Shown here piece after piece: positions 8,346 to 16,396 of a DNA stretch of 64,000 bases (positions are counted from its first letter, which is position 1; the number at the start of each line of letters is the position of its first letter). Where the stretch lies: NCBI GenBank assembly GCA_004555915.1, contig SFJM01000005.1, positions 1-64,000 on the forward strand. Direction: 5' to 3'. The notes below the pieces were generated by a model. That model saw nothing but the letters and a program-made list of their open reading frames with translations, had not been told where the DNA came from and did no database searches. A program made the translations under genes and the position numbers. This DNA is from Clostridiales bacterium. GTDB lineage: Bacteria; Bacillota; Clostridia; Oscillospirales; Butyricicoccaceae.

Positions 8346-9443
8346 TTATTGATTGAGCGCTGCTCTGCCAAAAGCATCAGCCGCCAGAATGGCATTGTAA
8401 ACAATTTCCGGATTGACCTCAAACGGCATATTGCGCAGGGTATCATTTTCTGCACAGGCAGCTTCTGCAACCGGCATCAGATGCTCACGGCTTGTATCTG
8501 TAACACCCAGTTCCTCCAGTGTGACAGGCAGGCCGATTTCAATCATCCAGTTAAGAATATCCAGCAGCTCATCTTCTTCCACATTTTCCAGAACCAGCTG
8601 AGTCAGTGTGCCGAAGTTTACCTTTTCACCATGCTGCATATGATGGCACTCTTCCAGAACCGTAAGGCCATTATGGATTGCATGTGCAGCAGCCAGACCG
8701 CCAGATTCAAAACCGATGCCAGACAGCAGCGTATTGGCTTCGATAATGCGTTCTACCGCTGCGGTGCAGGCATGGGCTTCCAATGCCACCTTTGCCTTGA
8801 AACCATCGCTGATCAGCGTGTCATAGCACAGTTTTGCAATACCCAATGCGGCAACACCAACTTTTCCGCCAGCACAGGTAATTGCGCCGGAATTGTAGCA
8901 GGCACGCGCTTCAAAGTAAGTTGCCATTGCGTCACCCATACCGGAAACAGTCAAACGCACCGGACTTGCGGCAATGATGGCAGTGTCCATCAGTACAAGA
9001 TTGGGATTAGACGGCAGGAAAAGATATTCCTGAAATACACCATTGTCGGTGTAGATAACAGACAGAGCGGAGCATGGAGCGTCTGTAGAAGCAATGGTGG
9101 GGCAAACCATAACCGGTTTATCTGCATAATAAGCAACAGCCTTTGCCGTATCAAAGATTTTGCCGCCGCCAACACCGATGACAACGTCACAGCCTTTGTC
9201 CTTAACCAGTTCGACCAGCCTGTTGATCTCTGTCATACAGCATTCGCCGTGGAAATAATCAAAGAGCACTTCCGAACTGGTCTTTGCAAAACTTTCTTCA
9301 ATCTGGGAACCCTGACGGCGATAACCACCGTTAGAAATGAGACAAAGCGCCTTCTTGCCGTATTTTTCCGCATAGGTGCCAATATTGTTCATTTCGCCAG
9401 GCCCCTGAACATAGCGTGAGGGGGAAAGAAAGATCGTTGACAT
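8346..9443 (-). CDS. gldA: Glycerol dehydrogenase
   Basis: This is an NAD-linked, zinc-dependent polyol dehydrogenase of the iron-containing alcohol dehydrogenase superfamily. It oxidises glycerol to dihydroxyacetone, or runs in reverse on diacetyl, glyoxal or dihydroxyacetone. The nucleotide-binding glycine motif is VIGVGGGKIFDTAK. The metal-binding Asp/His set appears in SGMGDAMATYFEAR, AAHAIHNGL and HMQHGEKVNFG. At 365 residues it matches GldA. It is a single-gene unit with promoter at 9468-9495 and terminator at 8283-8326. No dihydroxyacetone kinase lies nearby, so product use is not evident from context. Confidence 0.93.
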   Translation of the reverse strand: MSTIFLSPSRYVQGPGEMNNIGTYAEKYGKKALCLISNGGYRRQGSQIEESFAKTSSEVLFDYFHGECCMTEINRLVELVKDKGCDVVIGVGGGKIFDTAKAVAYYADKPVMVCPTIASTDAPCSALSVIYTDNGVFQEYLFLPSNPNLVLMDTAIIAASPVRLTVSGMGDAMATYFEARACYNSGAITCAGGKVGVAALGIAKLCYDTLISDGFKAKVALEAHACTAAVERIIEANTLLSGIGFESGGLAAAHAIHNGLTVLEECHHMQHGEKVNFGTLTQLVLENVEEDELLDILNWMIEIGLPVTLEELGVTDTSREHLMPVAEAACAENDTLRNMPFEVNPEIVYNAILAADAFGRAALNQ

Positions 9444-9467
9444 AATATGACATCCCTTCGTATTGTT

Positions 9468-9495
9468 ATTATATAGAACTGCATTCCTGTTTAAA
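9468..9495 (-). promoter_or_regulatory. gldA promoter
   Basis: Minus-strand TTTAAA (9490-9495), 16-base spacer, TATAAT (9468-9473), about 25 bases before the gldA start with its GAAGGGA ribosome site. Confidence 0.5.
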
Positions 9496-9566
9496 TTTTA
9501 ACATAATAATATGGATGCGTCAAGAATCGGTCAGTAGCCTTTGCATATATATGAGCCTGTTTTATA

Positions 9567-10931
9567 TTAAATCATTCGTTTGTCCTCTTTTTTCCTCACA
9601 TGATACCAAAATGCCAGACAGATCATAACCGCACAAGCTGTACAGGTAATGGGTTCGCAGATACATACGCCAAAATATCCGAATGCCGGAACAAGGAAAA
9701 CCGCGGACAGGATATTGCCTGTCATTTCCATGATTCCTTCCGCTACAGCGGCAATCTTTCCGCCAAGCCCCTGCAGGGAATACCGCAGAATAATCAGTAT
9801 GGAAATACCAAAATAAAACGGAACAGCCATGCGCAGATAACGGGATACAGCTGACAGTACCATCCTATCATTGCTTCCGGTAATCATTTGTGCCAGCCAT
9901 TCACAGCGGAAGAAAATAAAGATATTGACGGATGTTACCCAGAGAAGCCCCAGAATAACCAATGCACGGATACCCTGATAGGCCCGCTGCAGCTTCCCCG
10001 CTCCCAGATTCTGGCTTGCAAACGTGGATGCCGTACTGCCGAATGCAAACAGGACAGTTAACAGCATGCAATGAATCTTTCGTGCCGCTGTATAACCCGC
10101 AATGGTTGCCGTCCCCAGATGATTGGCAGCAAACTGCATCATCATCGTTCCGAAGCATACGGTGGACTGCATCAGTGCCATGGCAAGTCCGGTTGTCAGG
10201 AGATTCCGGATCAAGCCTGCATCAAATCGGAAGTGTTTCCTATTGACATGTAATTCCGGACAGCATCGCATGATATAAAACAGACAGGCCAGCACAGAAA
10301 TGATCTGTGAAATCACCGTTGCAAATGCCGCCCCGAAAATCCCCCACTGGCATACCGCCATAAAGAAAATGTCCAATATGATATTCAGCACAGAAGAAAG
10401 GATCAAAAACAGCAACGGAAACACGCTGTTTCCGACACCGCGTAAAATTCCTGCCATGGCATTATAACTCATGGTAAAGAATATTCCGGCGAAAATGGTA
10501 CGAATATACACCAGTGATGGTGCCAGAATATCCTCCGGTGTATGCAATGCCATCAGCATTGGCCGGCTGAAAACCAGACTGAATATGGTCAGAATAGCTG
10601 AAATCATCATTGTTAGCATCAGGATTGACGCTGTGGTCTGACGCACGCGTTCCGGCTGATGTGAACCGAATGCATGGGCTACAATGATGGAAAAGCCAGT
10701 GGTCATACCAGTGGCAATGCATAACACGACACTGTACAGTGAACCGGTGCAGCCCAGGGCCGCCAGTGCTTCGGTTCCCAGCAAATGGCTGACTGCGGCA
10801 GTATCTACAATATTGTACAGCTGCTGAAACAGATTGCCTGCCAGAATCGGCAGAGAAAACCAGATCAGAGATGCCAGCATTGGCCCGCTTGTCAGATCAT
10901 GTGAATGTTGTCGATGTTGTGTTTGTTCCAC
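9567..10931 (-). CDS. MATE-family multidrug/cation efflux transporter
   Basis: The 454-residue membrane protein has twelve predicted hydrophobic helices in two homologous halves, the MATE (DinF/NorM) layout. N-terminal residues GPMLASLIWFSLPILAGNLFQQLYNIVDT and the second-half repeat around GTATIAGYTAARK are characteristic. These proteins export drugs or metabolites in exchange for Na+ or H+. Translation starts at GTG 10931, preceded by AAGGA eight bases upstream. It is followed across about 50 bases by the small phosphoesterase gene upstream on the same strand, so the two may be cotranscribed. Substrate cannot be inferred. A second, distinct MATE gene lies at 61994-63343. Confidence 0.9.
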   Translation of the reverse strand: MEQTQHRQHSHDLTSGPMLASLIWFSLPILAGNLFQQLYNIVDTAAVSHLLGTEALAALGCTGSLYSVVLCIATGMTTGFSIIVAHAFGSHQPERVRQTTASILMLTMMISAILTIFSLVFSRPMLMALHTPEDILAPSLVYIRTIFAGIFFTMSYNAMAGILRGVGNSVFPLLFLILSSVLNIILDIFFMAVCQWGIFGAAFATVISQIISVLACLFYIMRCCPELHVNRKHFRFDAGLIRNLLTTGLAMALMQSTVCFGTMMMQFAANHLGTATIAGYTAARKIHCMLLTVLFAFGSTASTFASQNLGAGKLQRAYQGIRALVILGLLWVTSVNIFIFFRCEWLAQMITGSNDRMVLSAVSRYLRMAVPFYFGISILIILRYSLQGLGGKIAAVAEGIMEMTGNILSAVFLVPAFGYFGVCICEPITCTACAVMICLAFWYHVRKKEDKRMI

Positions 10932-10981
10932 GATGCTATCCTTCTATATCTATTTTATATTCTCATACGAAAGCTGTCACT

Positions 10982-11440
10982 CTATTCATGCTGCGGAATC
11001 AGAATTTTTTCTGTCTGATACGTTTTGCCATCAACTGTCATCAGCGCAAATGTAATCTCCTGATTGAAACGTCTGCGGCCACAGCTTCCCGGATTCAGCC
11101 AGAATGTGCCGTCTATTAGCTGTTCCGTGTACCTGTGGGAATGTCCGAAAATCACCACATCAACGTCTGGCAAATCCTTCGGGACCTGCCTTTTGTTATG
11201 GATGATAAAGAAATGCAGGTCTTCAATCTTCAGATGCAGGGAAGTCGGAATATGTTCCGCCCATTCCCTGTCATTATTTCCACGGACAGCATAAACCGGT
11301 GCAATCCGGTTCAATTGATCCAGAATGTCCTGTTTATTGATATCTCCACCGTGAAGAATCATATCACAGCCTTCAATCTGCTCCAGCACCTCCGGCCGCA
11401 GCATACCGTGGGTATCTGAGATGATTGCAAGTTTTTTCAT
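10982..11440 (-). CDS. YfcE/MJ0936-type metallophosphodiesterase
   Basis: The protein is a compact calcineurin-fold phosphodiesterase of 152 residues. The full dimetal signature is present: SDTHG, HGGDINK, GNND, an active-site His in FFIIHNKR and GHSHRY. Relatives hydrolyse phosphodiesters with Mn2+ in vitro, and their physiological substrate is uncertain. The start was set at 11440 (MKKLAIISDTHG) because GAGGT stands at proper distance, and the ten residues that an upstream ATG would add are not conserved. The MATE gene follows downstream. Confidence 0.88.
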   Translation of the reverse strand: MKKLAIISDTHGMLRPEVLEQIEGCDMILHGGDINKQDILDQLNRIAPVYAVRGNNDREWAEHIPTSLHLKIEDLHFFIIHNKRQVPKDLPDVDVVIFGHSHRYTEQLIDGTFWLNPGSCGRRRFNQEITFALMTVDGKTYQTEKILIPQHE

Positions 11441-11521
11441 AGCCATATACCTCATATTTTTTCCATTCATCTATATAATATAATCTGACAGATATTATAT
11501 CATAAAACAAATCATCTGTGT

Positions 11522-11559
11522 ATATGGCGTATCTAAAGCCACTATTTCTAATTGGGTAC
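11522..11559 (+). mobile_element. IS3 orfA scrap
   Basis: Thirty-eight bases match the IS3 orfA at 112-149 with two mismatches. No surrounding orfA sequence is present. It lies between the phosphoesterase gene and the sialic-acid cluster and adjoins the hairpin at 11564-11602, so it is a relic of an earlier insertion. Confidence 0.8.
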
Positions 11560-11563
11560 CACA

Positions 11564-11602
11564 ATAGTCAGAACCACCGGCTTTGCCGGTGGTTCTGACT
11601 AT
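11564..11602. repeat. 17-bp perfect inverted repeat, IS-associated hairpin
   Basis: The arms ATAGTCAGAACCACCGG and CCGGTGGTTCTGACTAT are perfectly complementary around the loop CTTTG. There is no T tract on either side, so it is not a standard terminator, although it sits about 45 bases past the stop of the NanM-like gene. Its right arm ends with the same TGACTAT that opens this window ahead of the IS3 orfA. Confidence 0.85.
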
Positions 11603-11645
11603 CGGTTCAATTGTTCCGGAAAAACATGCCAGAATTCCGTCAGGA

Positions 11646-12827
11646 TCAGTTGCCTTCTTCCGTCATCTGTAGGATTCCGCTGTACATATGCTTTGTTCTT
11701 GTTCCCGGCTTGATCTCTCCATTGATGGAATAAATACGATCCCCGTCGAGGACAAGGGCCTCTCCGCACGGAGCGTCAAACGGAACTTCTCCGATCGATG
11801 TCCATATATCCGCATCAGCATCATAAACCAGCACCTTTCGGTTCCACTGCAGTTCTGACGGGTCTGCACCAAAGTAGTTGAGCTTGAACTGATTGAGTGC
11901 TTCATCCTTCAGCTCTGCCATCTGAGCCACTGCGTTATCATATACCTCCTTATTAAAACCGCCTACTACCAGCATGGAATGATCATTCAGCTTTACAGAG
12001 TTCGCTCCCAAAAGGGAAATCTTTTCGTTCTCAATCTGCACATCGGAAATCTGTTCCCACTTGTTTTCTTCAATGCTATAGCGATATCCATCCGTATAAG
12101 CAACTTGGTCACCGCCGCTGAATACATAAATAGAATCACCTAACAGCTGTGAAACACACTGCGTTCTCGTGGCCTCATTTGGAATTGCCGCCAAATCCGT
12201 GGTCTTTTTTGTCTTCAAATCCAGAGCAATGACCCGGTTTGTTGCCTCTCCGTCCATTTTTCCGGCTCCCACATAGAGCATATCATCCTTCAGAGCCGCA
12301 AAGCCGTCGGAAAATGTAAATGGCAGCTCGCCGACGGTATCAACAGTAATCTCTCCGGCATCGTCCGCCTTCACAAGCAGCACCTGATTGCCCTTCCCTT
12401 CAGCCGTACTTCCGCCGACATAATAAATGCCGTCGTCCGTTGTAATCGAAACACCATATGCAATTTCATGGTCCATCGTCGTATGGTTCACTTCAACCAG
12501 CTGGCCGTCCTCCTGCTTCAATACATAAATATCCGGATACGACTTCTTTGTGCCGCCGAGAGCCGGACCGTCCTCCGGGAAATTCGCGCCGCCGCCGACT
12601 ACAATATATCCGTTGGAAACGCCGGACAGCATGCCTGCCGTTCCCTTATTCGTTTCCATACCCTCCTGAGGTGCAAGATCACCCGCAAATTCCCATAAAA
12701 TTTTGGATACCGATCCGTCCCTTGTGTCTGTATTATCTGCCGCTGTATCATTCTGTCCGGCACATCCTGCCATGGAAACCATCAAAATTCCAGCCAATAC
12801 CATCGCAGTCAAACGCTTCATTTTCAT
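11646..12827 (-). CDS. NanM-like cyclically permuted sialic-acid mutarotase, lipoprotein
   Basis: The protein is a kelch-type beta-propeller resembling N-acetylneuraminate mutarotase/epimerase. Repeats carry glycine-rich strands such as NGYIVVGGGANFPE, GIYYVGGST, DSIYVFSGGD and SMLVVGGFN. The first 22 residues are a lipoprotein signal: positively charged start, hydrophobic core and lipobox MAGC with Cys22. Mature protein would be anchored outside the membrane. It could speed alpha/beta interconversion of sialic acid before uptake. The 393-residue length agrees with the family. The ATG at 12827 follows AGGAGG by nine bases. It is the last gene of the nan/nag minus-strand series, about 80 bases after nagA. 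Confidence 0.8.
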   Translation of the reverse strand: MKMKRLTAMVLAGILMVSMAGCAGQNDTAADNTDTRDGSVSKILWEFAGDLAPQEGMETNKGTAGMLSGVSNGYIVVGGGANFPEDGPALGGTKKSYPDIYVLKQEDGQLVEVNHTTMDHEIAYGVSITTDDGIYYVGGSTAEGKGNQVLLVKADDAGEITVDTVGELPFTFSDGFAALKDDMLYVGAGKMDGEATNRVIALDLKTKKTTDLAAIPNEATRTQCVSQLLGDSIYVFSGGDQVAYTDGYRYSIEENKWEQISDVQIENEKISLLGANSVKLNDHSMLVVGGFNKEVYDNAVAQMAELKDEALNQFKLNYFGADPSELQWNRKVLVYDADADIWTSIGEVPFDAPCGEALVLDGDRIYSINGEIKPGTRTKHMYSGILQMTEEGN

Positions 12828-12907
12828 CTGTCTCAACCTCCTAATATACATACTGATTCAGGGAAATGTATTCCCCACTCCATCTGCAGTACACTGCATG
12901 AAAGCAG

Positions 12908-14035
12908 TCACAGCATCATGCCGTCCTTGATGACGGCCCGAAGATTCAATTTTTCGTCCAGCAACACTACATTTGCTTTCTTTCCAACCTGAATGGAACC
13001 ATACGTATCGTATACGCCCAGGCGCTTCGCCGGATTCATAGTCACACAGGCCACAGCTGTTTCCAGCGGGATGTGCATTTGTTTCACAGCAATGCGCATA
13101 CAATCCATGAGATTGGTGACAGAGCCGGCCAGTGCGCCATCTGAAACCAGCGTCGCGCGATTGCCCGTTACACTGACATCCAATCCACCCAGTGTATATT
13201 GCCCGTTCGGCATGCCGGCAGCACGCATGCTATCACTAATCAAAATAATGCGGTCAGCCCCCAGCATTTCAAAGGTTGCACGTACGGCAGCCGGATGAAT
13301 GTGTACGCCATCACAAATCAACTCTGCTGTTACATGCGCGCAATCGCAGACTGCACCAACCACACCCGGTTCCCGATGGGTAAAGGGCGGCATCGCGTTA
13401 TATAAATGTACAGCGTGGCTTGCTCCCGCAGAAAATGCCGCCAGCGCGGTGTCATAGTCTGCATTGGTATGTGCGAGTGAAATGGTTACTTTTTCTTTCA
13501 TCTGCTGTATGAAAGCACGGAAATCAGGGTTTTCCTCTGGTGCAATGCCGATCAGTTTTACCAGACCTTCCGAAGCATCGAGAAAGCGCTGGCAAAGCCC
13601 GGCGCTGCAGGGAAGGATATTGCGCGCATCCTGTGCGCCTTTTTTTGCGCTGCTGATAAACGGGCCCTCCATGTTAATGCCAATCAGATCAGCATCCTCC
13701 GGCGCCTGCTCCCTGCGATATGCAGCGGCAACAGAAAGAATGTGCTCCAGTTCATTTGCCGGAAGTGTCATCGTTGCCGGCGCAATGGCAGTAACTCCGA
13801 CAGATGTCTCATATCTGGCAATCTGAGAGAGCGCCTCCCGTGTGCCATCGCAGATGTCATATCCCATACAGCCGTGAAAGTGTAGATCAATCAGACCCGG
13901 AATCGCATAACATCCCTGTGCGTCGATTTCCGTAGGATCGTTTGTTTTCGTCGCAAACAAATCGTTTTGTATGCAGATTTCTCCGCATGCAAAGGTCTTT
14001 TGCTCTGTATAAATCTTTGCATTTTTAATAATCAT
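12908..14035 (-). CDS. nagA: N-acetylglucosamine-6-phosphate deacetylase
   Basis: NagA removes acetate from GlcNAc-6-phosphate, giving glucosamine-6-phosphate for NagB. It is an amidohydrolase-fold enzyme. The metal/active-site motifs are HFHG (near residue 52), NMEGPF, AHTNA, HLYNAM and the catalytic Asp in ILISDSMRAAG. Length is 375 residues, standard for NagA. The ATG at 14035 has GAGGAGG in front. It lies 19 bases after the RpiR regulator gene, hence in the same operon. With NanE, NanA and NanK encoded upstream it completes the path from sialic acid to the amino-sugar pool. Confidence 0.95.
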   Translation of the reverse strand: MIIKNAKIYTEQKTFACGEICIQNDLFATKTNDPTEIDAQGCYAIPGLIDLHFHGCMGYDICDGTREALSQIARYETSVGVTAIAPATMTLPANELEHILSVAAAYRREQAPEDADLIGINMEGPFISSAKKGAQDARNILPCSAGLCQRFLDASEGLVKLIGIAPEENPDFRAFIQQMKEKVTISLAHTNADYDTALAAFSAGASHAVHLYNAMPPFTHREPGVVGAVCDCAHVTAELICDGVHIHPAAVRATFEMLGADRIILISDSMRAAGMPNGQYTLGGLDVSVTGNRATLVSDGALAGSVTNLMDCMRIAVKQMHIPLETAVACVTMNPAKRLGVYDTYGSIQVGKKANVVLLDEKLNLRAVIKDGMML

Positions 14036-14054
14036 TGCCTGCCTCCTCTCCCAT

Positions 14055-14894
14055 TTATAATATGGCGTGATGCTTGGATTTCCCATCTGTAAGTGCACGC
14101 AGCGTATCATCATGCAGCAGCTCTTTTTTCTCCTTATCCAGTTCCGCATAATAGGAATAGATGATATCCAGCATCAGAAGAATCGGAAACTGCGGAGAAA
14201 TCACATTGCCATGATTCAGGTATTGCAGCGAAGGCATAGTTATAACTTCTGTACAGAATTCATGAAATCCCTCTGCATTCTTCGCAGTAATCAGCACAGT
14301 CCGGGCTCCACGTTTGCGTGCTTCCTGCAGCAAATACAGCACTTCCTCCGTCTCTCCGCTGATGCTGATGCCAAAAACCAGGCTGTTCTTGTCCTGAAAC
14401 ACCGCCTGCATACGCATCAGATCACTGTCCTGTATCGAATCAATGTCTACACCGATCCGCATGAAGCGCAGCTCCATCTCTGCGGCAGCATGGCCAGAGC
14501 TTCCGCGTCCGCACACCAATACGCGATGCGCACTGCTCAGGTATTGCCCAATGCGGGCAATCTGCTCCTCATCAATCAGGCTATACGCCTTGTTCAGCAG
14601 CTCCTGATACGCATTCAGAATCATCCGCGTGTTTCCGGTCATGGATTCCTGCTTTTCCACAAAAGTCATTTCATACTGATATACAAACTCCCGATATCCA
14701 CGGTAACCGCATTTTTGCGCAAAGCGAGACAGGGAGGCTTCCGATACATACAGTCTGTCGGCCATTGCCTTGGAAGATAAATCCACTTTTTCCTGATTAT
14801 GAATGAAGAAATCAGCGATACTTTTTTCGACAGTGGTAAACTTATCATAATTTTTTTCGATTATCGGAACGACAGACTTTACATAATATTCCAT
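14055..14894 (-). CDS. RpiR/MurR-family transcriptional regulator
   Basis: This 279-residue regulator has an N-terminal helix-turn-helix of the RpiR type (about residues 1-75, with ADRLYVSEASLSRFAQKCGYRGYREF). A C-terminal SIS sugar-phosphate isomerase fold occupies about 120-250 (RVLVCGRGSSGHAAAEM, GISISGETEEV). In sialic-acid loci such proteins repress the operon and are released by ManNAc-6-P or GlcNAc-6-P. It lies inside the operon between nanK and nagA, spacing about 20 bases on both sides. Likely targets are the palindromes at 15813-15828 and in the nanE-nagB intergenic region, but this is inference. Confidence 0.9.
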   Translation of the reverse strand: MEYYVKSVVPIIEKNYDKFTTVEKSIADFFIHNQEKVDLSSKAMADRLYVSEASLSRFAQKCGYRGYREFVYQYEMTFVEKQESMTGNTRMILNAYQELLNKAYSLIDEEQIARIGQYLSSAHRVLVCGRGSSGHAAAEMELRFMRIGVDIDSIQDSDLMRMQAVFQDKNSLVFGISISGETEEVLYLLQEARKRGARTVLITAKNAEGFHEFCTEVITMPSLQYLNHGNVISPQFPILLMLDIIYSYYAELDKEKKELLHDDTLRALTDGKSKHHAIL

Positions 14895-14913
14895 TGGAAA
14901 TCCTTTCTTTTAT

Positions 14914-15801
14914 TTATTCCTTGCGACGATTCATGAAATGATAAAACGCGCCGAGCATTCCCGCATTATTTTTGTGCTTTGCAAAGGTTATTTTTATCCG
15001 CGATGCAATGTTATCAATCAAATACTGATTGACGGAAGCCTGTATTTTATCCCTCAGATATGCCTCCTGTGCCATAATGCCGCCGCCAAGAACAACGGTC
15101 TCCGGATCAATCACATAACAAATATTTGCAATCCCCTGCCCAAGCACGTCAACCATCTCGTCGATGGCGTTGCAGCAGAGAACATCTCCCTGCTCCGCCT
15201 GCTCAAAAATGCGGTACCCGTTCCAGTTTTCCTCCGGTTCCTGCTTCCAGCCCGCAACCTTCTTTGTCAGTGCGCTTGCTGACCCGAGTGTCTGAAAATC
15301 GCTGCCACGCAGATGCATGTATCCGACCTCACAGGCGCTGTTTGCAAAGCCGTGAAATACTTCTCCATTCATAACGATACAACCGCCGATCCCCGTGCCG
15401 ATTGTCAGCATAAGCATCAGCCTGCTTCCCTGAGCTGCCCCGGATGCATACTCTGCCAACCCCGCACAGTTCACATCATTTTCCACTTCACAGGGAATGC
15501 CAAATTGTCGTTCCAGCTTTTCTTTGAATTTTGTTCCGGCATATTGCGGAATGAGCGGCGCAGAATAAAAAATTTCCCCTCTTTGCGTGTCAACCATTCC
15601 CGCAGTTGAAATACATATTCCACAGATTTCATCTGTCTGACAGGCTTGTTGGACAATATCTGTCACCTTTTTCAGAATAGCAGGGCCGCCTTTTCGCGCC
15701 TCTGTCGGCATTTCACTGCGCGTCACAATCACTGCATTTTCCGTAACGACACCATATTTAATCGCTGTTCCCCCGATGTCAATACTGATATATTTTTTCA
15801 T
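14914..15801 (-). CDS. nanK: ROK-family kinase, probable N-acetylmannosamine kinase
   Basis: The protein phosphorylates a sugar, here most likely ManNAc to ManNAc-6-phosphate. The ATP motif SIDIGGTAIKYGVV stands at the start. The sugar-binding ENDVNCAGLAEY is followed by the second phosphate loop LTIGTGIGGCIV. The CxCGxxGC zinc motif common in ROK kinases is absent: the region reads HLRGSDFQTLGSAS. The start was placed at ATG 15801, preceded by GAGGTG; an upstream ATG would add 45 unrelated residues. Length is 295 residues. Context between sialic-acid lyase and nagA supports NanK. A palindrome at 15813-15828 lies in its leader. Confidence 0.88.
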   Translation of the reverse strand: MKKYISIDIGGTAIKYGVVTENAVIVTRSEMPTEARKGGPAILKKVTDIVQQACQTDEICGICISTAGMVDTQRGEIFYSAPLIPQYAGTKFKEKLERQFGIPCEVENDVNCAGLAEYASGAAQGSRLMLMLTIGTGIGGCIVMNGEVFHGFANSACEVGYMHLRGSDFQTLGSASALTKKVAGWKQEPEENWNGYRIFEQAEQGDVLCCNAIDEMVDVLGQGIANICYVIDPETVVLGGGIMAQEAYLRDKIQASVNQYLIDNIASRIKITFAKHKNNAGMLGAFYHFMNRRKE

Positions 15802-15812
15802 CTCTGCACCTC

Positions 15813-15828
15813 TACACAAATTTGTGTA
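15813..15828. promoter_or_regulatory. 16-bp perfect palindrome in nanK leader, operator candidate
   Basis: TACACAAATTTGTGTA is self-complementary and lies between the -10 element (15833-15838) and the ribosome site of nanK. Binding there would block transcription of nanK, the regulator, nagA and the mutarotase. A second palindrome, AGTGTACACT (15838-15847), touches the other side of the -10. Confidence 0.55.
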
Positions 15829-15832
15829 TTTC

Positions 15833-15861
15833 TTTATAGTGTACACTAACCGCCGTCTTAA
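15833..15861 (-). promoter_or_regulatory. Internal promoter of nanK-rpiR-nagA segment
   Basis: Minus-strand TTAAGA (15856-15861), 17-base spacer and TATAAA (15833-15838). The 145-base gap after nanQ, the hairpin at 15896-15931 and the two palindromes all suggest a separately controlled transcription unit. Confidence 0.5.
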
Positions 15862-15895
15862 TTCCATATATAATATGTTATAATTCATAACACAG

Positions 15896-15931
15896 GAGAG
15901 CGAACCAGATATTTTATTCTCGTTCGCCCTC
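15896..15931. terminator. Hairpin after nanQ, possible terminator
   Basis: GAGAGCGAAC pairs with GTTCGCCCTC over ten base pairs (one G-T). It sits 16 bases past the nanQ stop on the minus strand. No good T tract follows, so termination may be partial, which would still let the upstream transcript enter nanK. Confidence 0.4.
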
Positions 15932-15946
15932 CCCATGCCTATGTAA

Positions 15947-16396
15947 TTAGATGCGGATTTTAAAGATTGCCTTTTTCAATGAGGCCGGTTCGCCTGCCGC
16001 TACCGCGGTGCGATGTCCGTCACTCGGATAGCAGATCAAAAAGTCGCCATCACAAAGAACCACGGAGCCGTTCTTTTCGCCGTCCATCGGTACAAAATCG
16101 TCCTTCTCCACATACTCCTTCACCTGCATATTCTGAATGAAATTGAGGTCAATCTGTTCTGTGCCATGCAGCATCAGATGCAGATCCAGATACTGCTGAT
16201 GGGCTTCCCAGAAACGATTCTCCGGTGCTGTTGTGGTGTATGCAACGATATTGACAAACAGCTGCTGTCCATCAATTTCATGACTACCTGTTTCATACTG
16301 CGACAGATCATGCGCCTGTGCATAGGCGAAGCACGCTCTGATTTGCTTATCCAGAAATGGATACTCGTCCAGATTTTTTATGTTTCCAAAAATCAT
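15947..16396 (-). CDS. nanQ: YhcH/NanQ-family sialic-acid anomerase
   Basis: The 149-residue protein belongs to the YhcH/YjgK/YiaL (DUF386) cupin family. NanQ members interconvert sialic-acid anomers in the cytoplasm, helping the lyase. Visible family features are the opening MIFGNIKNLDEY, the metal-binding HQQYLDLHLMLHGTEQID and the C-terminal DGDFLICYPSDGHRT, with its conserved His. The ATG overlaps the stop of the transporter gene by four bases (ATGA), so translation is coupled. Together with the extracellular NanM-like lipoprotein, the cluster encodes two anomer-converting proteins in different compartments. Confidence 0.88.
   Translation of the reverse strand: MIFGNIKNLDEYPFLDKQIRACFAYAQAHDLSQYETGSHEIDGQQLFVNIVAYTTTAPENRFWEAHQQYLDLHLMLHGTEQIDLNFIQNMQVKEYVEKDDFVPMDGEKNGSVVLCDGDFLICYPSDGHRTAVAAGEPASLKKAIFKIRI

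Noticed and set aside
8322..9419. Long open frame on the plus strand opposite gldA (365 codons)
   Set aside because: It is the antisense of a clearly recognisable gldA, has low-complexity Cys/His/Asn-rich translation and no family features.
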